From the NCBI GenBank assembly GCA_003557825.1, contig PWNM01000035.1:1-11326 (forward strand): a stretch of 11,326 bases of DNA, read 5' to 3'. The position numbers and the translations under genes are program-made. Under the pieces are notes generated by a model. It was not told the origin of the DNA. It did no database searches and saw only the letters and a program-made list of their open reading frames with translations. This document shows, piece by piece, positions 8,216 through 11,326 of the stretch (its first letter is position 1; every line of letters begins with the position of its first letter). The DNA comes from Candidatus Hydrogenedentota bacterium. GTDB lineage: Bacteria > Hydrogenedentota > Hydrogenedentia > Hydrogenedentales > SLHB01.

Positions 8216-8262
8216 CACTCGCAACGAGTGTGACTTGGCCATTCGACCCTCGCTACTCGTTG
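8216..8262 (+). promoter_or_regulatory. Two mutually exclusive short hairpins in the leader of the propeller gene
   Basis: CACTCG-CAA-CGAGTG (8216-8230) forms a 6-bp stem with a 3-base loop. Its right half overlaps CAACGAGT (8222-8229), which pairs perfectly with ACTCGTTG at 8255-8262 over a 25-base loop. The two structures cannot form together. This lies 36-82 bases before the start codon. It could be a leader switch or simply chance complementarity. Confidence 0.25.
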
Positions 8263-8280
8263 ATGTCCAGGAAATCATGT

Positions 8281-8288
8281 GGAAGGAG
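8281..8288 (+). promoter_or_regulatory. Ribosome binding site of the propeller gene
   Basis: GGAAGGAG ends 9 bases before ATG 8298. That ATG is followed directly by a signal peptide, which rejects the in-frame upstream ATG at 8202. Confidence 0.75.
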
Positions 8289-8297
8289 ACCATTGTC

Positions 8298-9209
8298 ATG
8301 CAGAACATGCTTCGCAGTAGCGTTTTACTTGGTATTTTGCTTTTATTGGTCATGCCGGCATTGCCGGCTTGGGCAAGAGAACCCGAGAGCCCGCGACCGT
8401 GGGATGATCGGGATCATTTCCCGGAGGCGTACGGCATCCTTACCAGCGATCGGATCATGTTTCCCGATAACATCTCCGATTGGCCCCACAGGATCGATGC
8501 CAGCCGGCAGTTATTCGTAGATGATTTCCTAATAAGTGGGATCGAAGGCCTGACGCGACAGTTCCACCAGCCCGTCAAGTATGCCGACAACCCCCTCATG
8601 GACGGCGGTTCAGTCGGGGTGCTCTATGACGGAGACGAGGGCCGGTTGCGGATGTGGAACGGCGTCCGCTATTTCATCGGCACAGACGGGTATAACTGGG
8701 AAGCGCCCGAAGTTGGCTCGAACAGCAATATTGTGTTCGATGAATGGGGGGATCTGCGCGGGTTCATGTACAACCCCGATATACCCGAATCGGAAGGCCG
8801 GTATAAGGCCGTTTTGGAACGGCGCTTCAATCCGGAGGTCAACGAACCGGGAGGGTTCTATCTATACCACTCACGCGATGGTCTCAGTTGGGAACGCAAC
8901 CCGGGGCGTCCGATTCTTCAGCGCACGCTCAACAACATGTTTCCGACCGACTTCCGGCCGCAGGGCGTCGGGGGCGAACTCGATTTTCAATGGCATGTCC
9001 CGGACCGTTTTCAAACAAACGGCGTCGGCGACACCAGCAGTTTTCGCTACGACACCGCACTTAAGCGCTATATTTTCGACGGCAAATTCAATATCTACAT
9101 GCCGCCGGAAAAGTTCGAGGAGCTGGGCATCATCTCAGACGGCAAATACCGGCTTCGGCTGCGCACCATCTCGGAAAGCGACGACTTAATCCATTGGTCA
9201 CCGCCTTGA
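8298..9209 (+). CDS. Secreted GH32/GH43-like five-bladed propeller protein, N-terminal part before an in-frame TGA
   Basis: The product is 303 residues from the ATG with a strong ribosome binding site. Residues 1-26 are a Sec signal peptide (leucine-rich core, AWA end). After a short linker, RQLFVDDFLIS (70-80) opens the fold, as in many PVC-group proteins of the GH32/GH43-type five-bladed beta-propeller superfamily; sequences such as LYHSRDGLSWERNPGRPI (189-206) are typical blade elements. Such proteins are usually annotated only as glycosyl hydrolase-like, and I cannot name a substrate or catalytic triad with confidence. The chain stops at DDLIHWSPP with TGA at 9207-9209, in the middle of a blade. 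The same frame continues at once with matching propeller sequence, so this is the front part of one interrupted gene. Together with the fucosidase and sulfatase it suggests a glycan-degrading set. Confidence 0.85.
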   Translation: MQNMLRSSVLLGILLLLVMPALPAWAREPESPRPWDDRDHFPEAYGILTSDRIMFPDNISDWPHRIDASRQLFVDDFLISGIEGLTRQFHQPVKYADNPLMDGGSVGVLYDGDEGRLRMWNGVRYFIGTDGYNWEAPEVGSNSNIVFDEWGDLRGFMYNPDIPESEGRYKAVLERRFNPEVNEPGGFYLYHSRDGLSWERNPGRPILQRTLNNMFPTDFRPQGVGGELDFQWHVPDRFQTNGVGDTSSFRYDTALKRYIFDGKFNIYMPPEKFEELGIISDGKYRLRLRTISESDDLIHWSPP

Positions 9210-9212
9210 TTC

Positions 9213-9899
9213 ATGATGTATCCGGACCGCTATGATCCTGCAGACCGGCATATCTATGCCCATGTGGGGTTCAACTACGAAAGCATGTGGCTTGGCATTA
9301 TACAAACCATGCGGGTAGCGGTCACGGGGTGGAAACAAATGGACTTGCAGCTGAGTTACAGCCGCGACGGACGCCATTGGAGTCGCCCACACGAACGCCA
9401 AGCCTTCATTCCTCTGGGCGACGGCGACAGCTGGGAGGCCGACTATTCCGGAACGGCCTTCACGCCGCCGGTTCTACTGGACGAGAAGCTGTTCTTCTAC
9501 TATTTCGGTTCACGCAATCCCGCGCGCGACGATGACCCCGGTGGTCACTGGCCGGCTTATGTGGGGGTGGCAACGTTGCGGCAGGACGGATTTGCATCCC
9601 TAAACGCAGACGACACGCCGGGGACGATCATCACCCGCCCCCTTCAATTTCAGGGCACGCAACTCTTCGTCAATGCGGATGTGGTCTCAGATGGTTGGGT
9701 GAAAGCAGCCCTGCTGACACGCGACGGCGAACCGCTTGCGGAGTATACCCTGGACGAGGCGGTTTTGCTGGAGAACGATACGACTGCAGGAGCCATGGCA
9801 TGGGAGACAACGGCGGAATTCGACCCGACCGGCGCTGAGCATGTCCGAGTCCAGTTCGAACTAAAAAACGCAAAGCTATACTCGTTCTGGATTGAATGA
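9213..9899 (+). CDS. C-terminal part of the interrupted propeller protein
   Basis: The sequence lies in the same frame as the upstream part, two codons after the TGA (TGA TTC ATG ATG), and would encode 228 residues if started at 9213. It has no signal peptide and no ribosome binding site of its own, so it reads as the continuation of one 533-residue protein. MMYPDRYDPADRHIY gives the next blade, and YSRDGRHWSRPHERQAF (about 49-65) is another S-x-D-G-x-x-W blade motif. A beta-sandwich-like tail (about 138-228) ends the protein, as in GH32-type architectures. Reinitiation at the ATG pair so close to the stop is possible but unproven. If the stop is real, neither half is likely to fold as a full propeller alone. 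Confidence 0.78.
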   Translation: MMYPDRYDPADRHIYAHVGFNYESMWLGIIQTMRVAVTGWKQMDLQLSYSRDGRHWSRPHERQAFIPLGDGDSWEADYSGTAFTPPVLLDEKLFFYYFGSRNPARDDDPGGHWPAYVGVATLRQDGFASLNADDTPGTIITRPLQFQGTQLFVNADVVSDGWVKAALLTRDGEPLAEYTLDEAVLLENDTTAGAMAWETTAEFDPTGAEHVRVQFELKNAKLYSFWIE

Positions 9900-9919
9900 T
9901 CCCTTTAGGCCCATTGAAC

Positions 9920-9948
9920 GCGGGAATGCGTTGGCGCTCCATTCCCGC
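9920..9948 (+). terminator. Intrinsic-type terminator after the propeller gene
   Basis: GCGGGAATG (9920-9928) and CATTCCCGC (9940-9948) form a perfect 9-bp GC-rich stem with an 11-base loop, 20 bases after the stop codon. A CTCTTGCT tract follows rather than a run of T. The tail resembles that of the palindrome at 6802-6835, which is followed by TTCTTGCT. Confidence 0.7.
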
Positions 9949-9998
9949 CTCTTGCTATAGTGCGGTGCGCAAAAATAACAACAGAGGTATTGGATATC

Positions 9999-11326
9999 AT
10001 GACGAATTCCTACGCCACCATAATAGCGTTCGTTCTGGGCGGCTTGCTTGTTTCTGCCTTGGCCGAAGGGGCAGAGAACGAGCGGTACAGCGAACCATCA
10101 CGAATCCGCTTGATACAGGATGGAATCCACAACGCACAGCTATCGGAATCCGAGACTGACGGATACGAGATCATCACAACGGGCTATGATCCGTATATAT
10201 GCGCCGCGCCTTTCGCCGAAAAACCGGACCTCACACAACGGGCCATTCTGGCCTTTGAATACTTCACCGTGACGCCAACAAGCTCGGTTCAGGTCTATTT
10301 TACGCCGCCTCAGGAAGAGGCGAGAAGCATTACCGGCCCCGGACTCGGATACAGCGAGGGCTGGATTCCCTATACGCTTGACCTGGGCCAAGATCCCAAT
10401 GCCTGGGACCACGACTGGAATCAGCTGCGTTTCGACTTCGCCGAGCATGGGGATCGCACAATCTGGGTGCGTAATATCGTACTGCGCGAGCCGACGGAGC
10501 GGGAGCAGGAACTCGCGGCTACCCGAGAAGCGCGGGAAGCCGCCGAGACCGAGTTAGAGAGGAATCTTCGGGCCTATCTGGATACCGACTTTCCTTGCGA
10601 CGTCCATGGTGTCTTGATTGACGAAGAAACGGTGACTATCACGGGTACTCTGGCGGGCGAAACCGGGGAATTATACTTGGCCGAATCGCCTTTGTATCAA
10701 CACATTACCGAACTTGAAAGCTTCGACCGAATGGAACCGTTATCAAGCGACGGTGATTTTGAGGTCACCCTCGATCGGTATGTGCTTAAGGACGACCGGC
10801 AATATGATCGCCTCTTTTCGCGCTGGATCGTGGTGCGGAAGACGGACGACGGCCAGGAACTACTCTCCCATGCACGGTATGCCGATTCCATTGAACCGAA
10901 GCACGATCTCCCCAAGGAAACGCCCCGGTCGAGGAAGGGGCTGAATGCATTTCGCGTGGGACGGGGTCCGGTGAACGATCTCGATGACCTGGATATCACC
11001 AGCGTAACCGTCAATATCCTGCTAAATTTCATGCGCATGCATCCCGGTGAAGGTCGTATGCCCTTTGAGTTCAATGGGAAGACCTATTATGTGGACGAGC
11101 AAGCCGTCGCCAACATGGACACCACCATGCAGGAGGCAGCCAAACGGGATATCATCGTCTCGGCAGTTATCCTGGTTCCAAAGGCCAATGCTTATGCAGA
11201 ACGGGAGCTAGGCCGGATTATGCAACACCCGGACTGTGACCCTGCGGGCATTTATAGCATGGCCAACGTGACTTCCTCGGAGGGTCTCGAATACTACGCT
11301 GCGGCCATGGACTTCCTGGCCCAGCG
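9999..11326 (+). CDS. Secreted DUF5722-like protein (predicted TIM-barrel, glycosidase-like), 3'-partial
   Basis: The frame is open from ATG 9999 to the right edge; 442 residues are visible. A weak AGAGG lies 12 bases upstream. Residues 1-22 are a Sec signal peptide (ending SALA). Residues about 35-163 look like a beta-sandwich, perhaps carbohydrate-binding (AFEYFTV..., WIPYTLDLG, WNQLRFDF, IWVRNIVL). Residues 164-195 are a charged helical or coiled-coil linker (EREQELAATREAREAAETEL). A further beta-rich segment follows. From about residue 312, RKGLNAF ... DLDDLDITSVTVNILLNF ... FNGKTYYVDEQAV resembles the start of DUF5722, a family I recall as TIM-barrel proteins found near glycan-degradation genes; no activity is known to me. 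Recognition is from memory and moderate. The catalytic part lies beyond the window. It follows the propeller gene, separated by a terminator, so it probably has its own promoter in the 99-bp gap. Confidence 0.85.
   Translation, partial: MTNSYATIIAFVLGGLLVSALAEGAENERYSEPSRIRLIQDGIHNAQLSESETDGYEIITTGYDPYICAAPFAEKPDLTQRAILAFEYFTVTPTSSVQVYFTPPQEEARSITGPGLGYSEGWIPYTLDLGQDPNAWDHDWNQLRFDFAEHGDRTIWVRNIVLREPTEREQELAATREAREAAETELERNLRAYLDTDFPCDVHGVLIDEETVTITGTLAGETGELYLAESPLYQHITELESFDRMEPLSSDGDFEVTLDRYVLKDDRQYDRLFSRWIVVRKTDDGQELLSHARYADSIEPKHDLPKETPRSRKGLNAFRVGRGPVNDLDDLDITSVTVNILLNFMRMHPGEGRMPFEFNGKTYYVDEQAVANMDTTMQEAAKRDIIVSAVILVPKANAYAERELGRIMQHPDCDPAGIYSMANVTSSEGLEYYAAAMDFLAQ

Larger units (their letters stand above)
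7880..8297. other. Divergent intergenic region, no gene seen
   Basis: About 420 bp separate the divergent fasciclin and propeller genes, so promoters for both should lie here. An AT-rich stretch at about 8062-8105 (TTTTAATCTTTTGTGAACATTATTACAG region) is the best promoter-like segment for the rightward gene, but I cannot fix -35 and -10 boxes. Near the leftward gene there is TTAAC-TCAC-GTTAA (7899-7912), an operator-like inverted repeat. Minus-strand and plus-strand open frames in this region have no recognisable protein, signal or binding site, and I do not call them. Confidence 0.6.

Noticed and set aside
8006..8353. 115-codon minus-strand open frame in the divergent intergenic region
   Set aside because: It overlaps the supported start and signal peptide of the propeller gene, has no recognisable family, and would cover the region where promoters are expected.
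9207..9252. Selenocysteine or recoded TGA at the propeller-gene stop
   Set aside because: The only nearby stem (TATCCGG 9219-9225 with CCGGCATA 9245-9252) has a bulge and does not resemble a bacterial SECIS, and a Sec residue is not expected at this place in a propeller. Other genes here end with TGA.

Overview
The window looks like chromosomal DNA from a bacterium of the Planctomycetota-Verrucomicrobiota-Kiritimatiellota (PVC) group, most likely a Kiritimatiellota- or Verrucomicrobiota-like organism. This is an inference from gene content: a large multidomain CotH surface protein with GAQWR-type repeats, a GH29 alpha-L-fucosidase next to a Tat-exported type I sulfatase, a five-bladed-propeller glycosidase-like protein, and what I recognise as a DUF5722 protein. 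The sequence is moderately GC-rich and densely coding. No RNA gene, transposon, integrase, CRISPR array or origin is visible.

Layout. Positions 2-3526 (+) hold the 3' part of a CotH-kinase-family surface protein that is open to the left edge. After a 173-bp gap come a GH29 alpha-L-fucosidase (3700-5043 plus stop) and, 108 bp later, a formylglycine-type sulfatase (5155-6720). A 34-bp perfect palindrome at 6802-6835 closes this strand and also the convergent fasciclin-domain gene (7858-6866, minus). That gene encodes an exported protein with a cysteine ladder of exact 15-residue period in front of its FAS1 domain. A 439-bp divergent intergenic region (7859-8297) follows. Then comes a secreted GH32/GH43-like propeller protein split by an in-frame TGA at 9207-9209 (8298-9209 and 9213-9899), a hairpin terminator (9920-9948), and a secreted DUF5722-like protein (9999 onward) cut by the right edge.

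How the genes may work together. Every complete product, and the right-edge protein, carries an export signal (Sec, or Tat for the sulfatase). Fucosidase, sulfatase, propeller protein and DUF5722-like protein together suggest an exported set of enzymes for a sulfated, fucose-containing glycan such as fucoidan or a sulfated mucin/exopolysaccharide. The substrate is inferred from gene content only. The CotH protein and the fasciclin protein are more likely cell-surface or envelope proteins than part of the hydrolytic set. No transporter, SusC/SusD pair or regulator lies in this window.

The points most worth a second look are the cysteine ladder in the fasciclin protein, the in-frame stop in the propeller gene, the Asp-for-Asn change in the sulfatase metal site, and the DUF5722-like gene within a likely sulfated-fucan locus.
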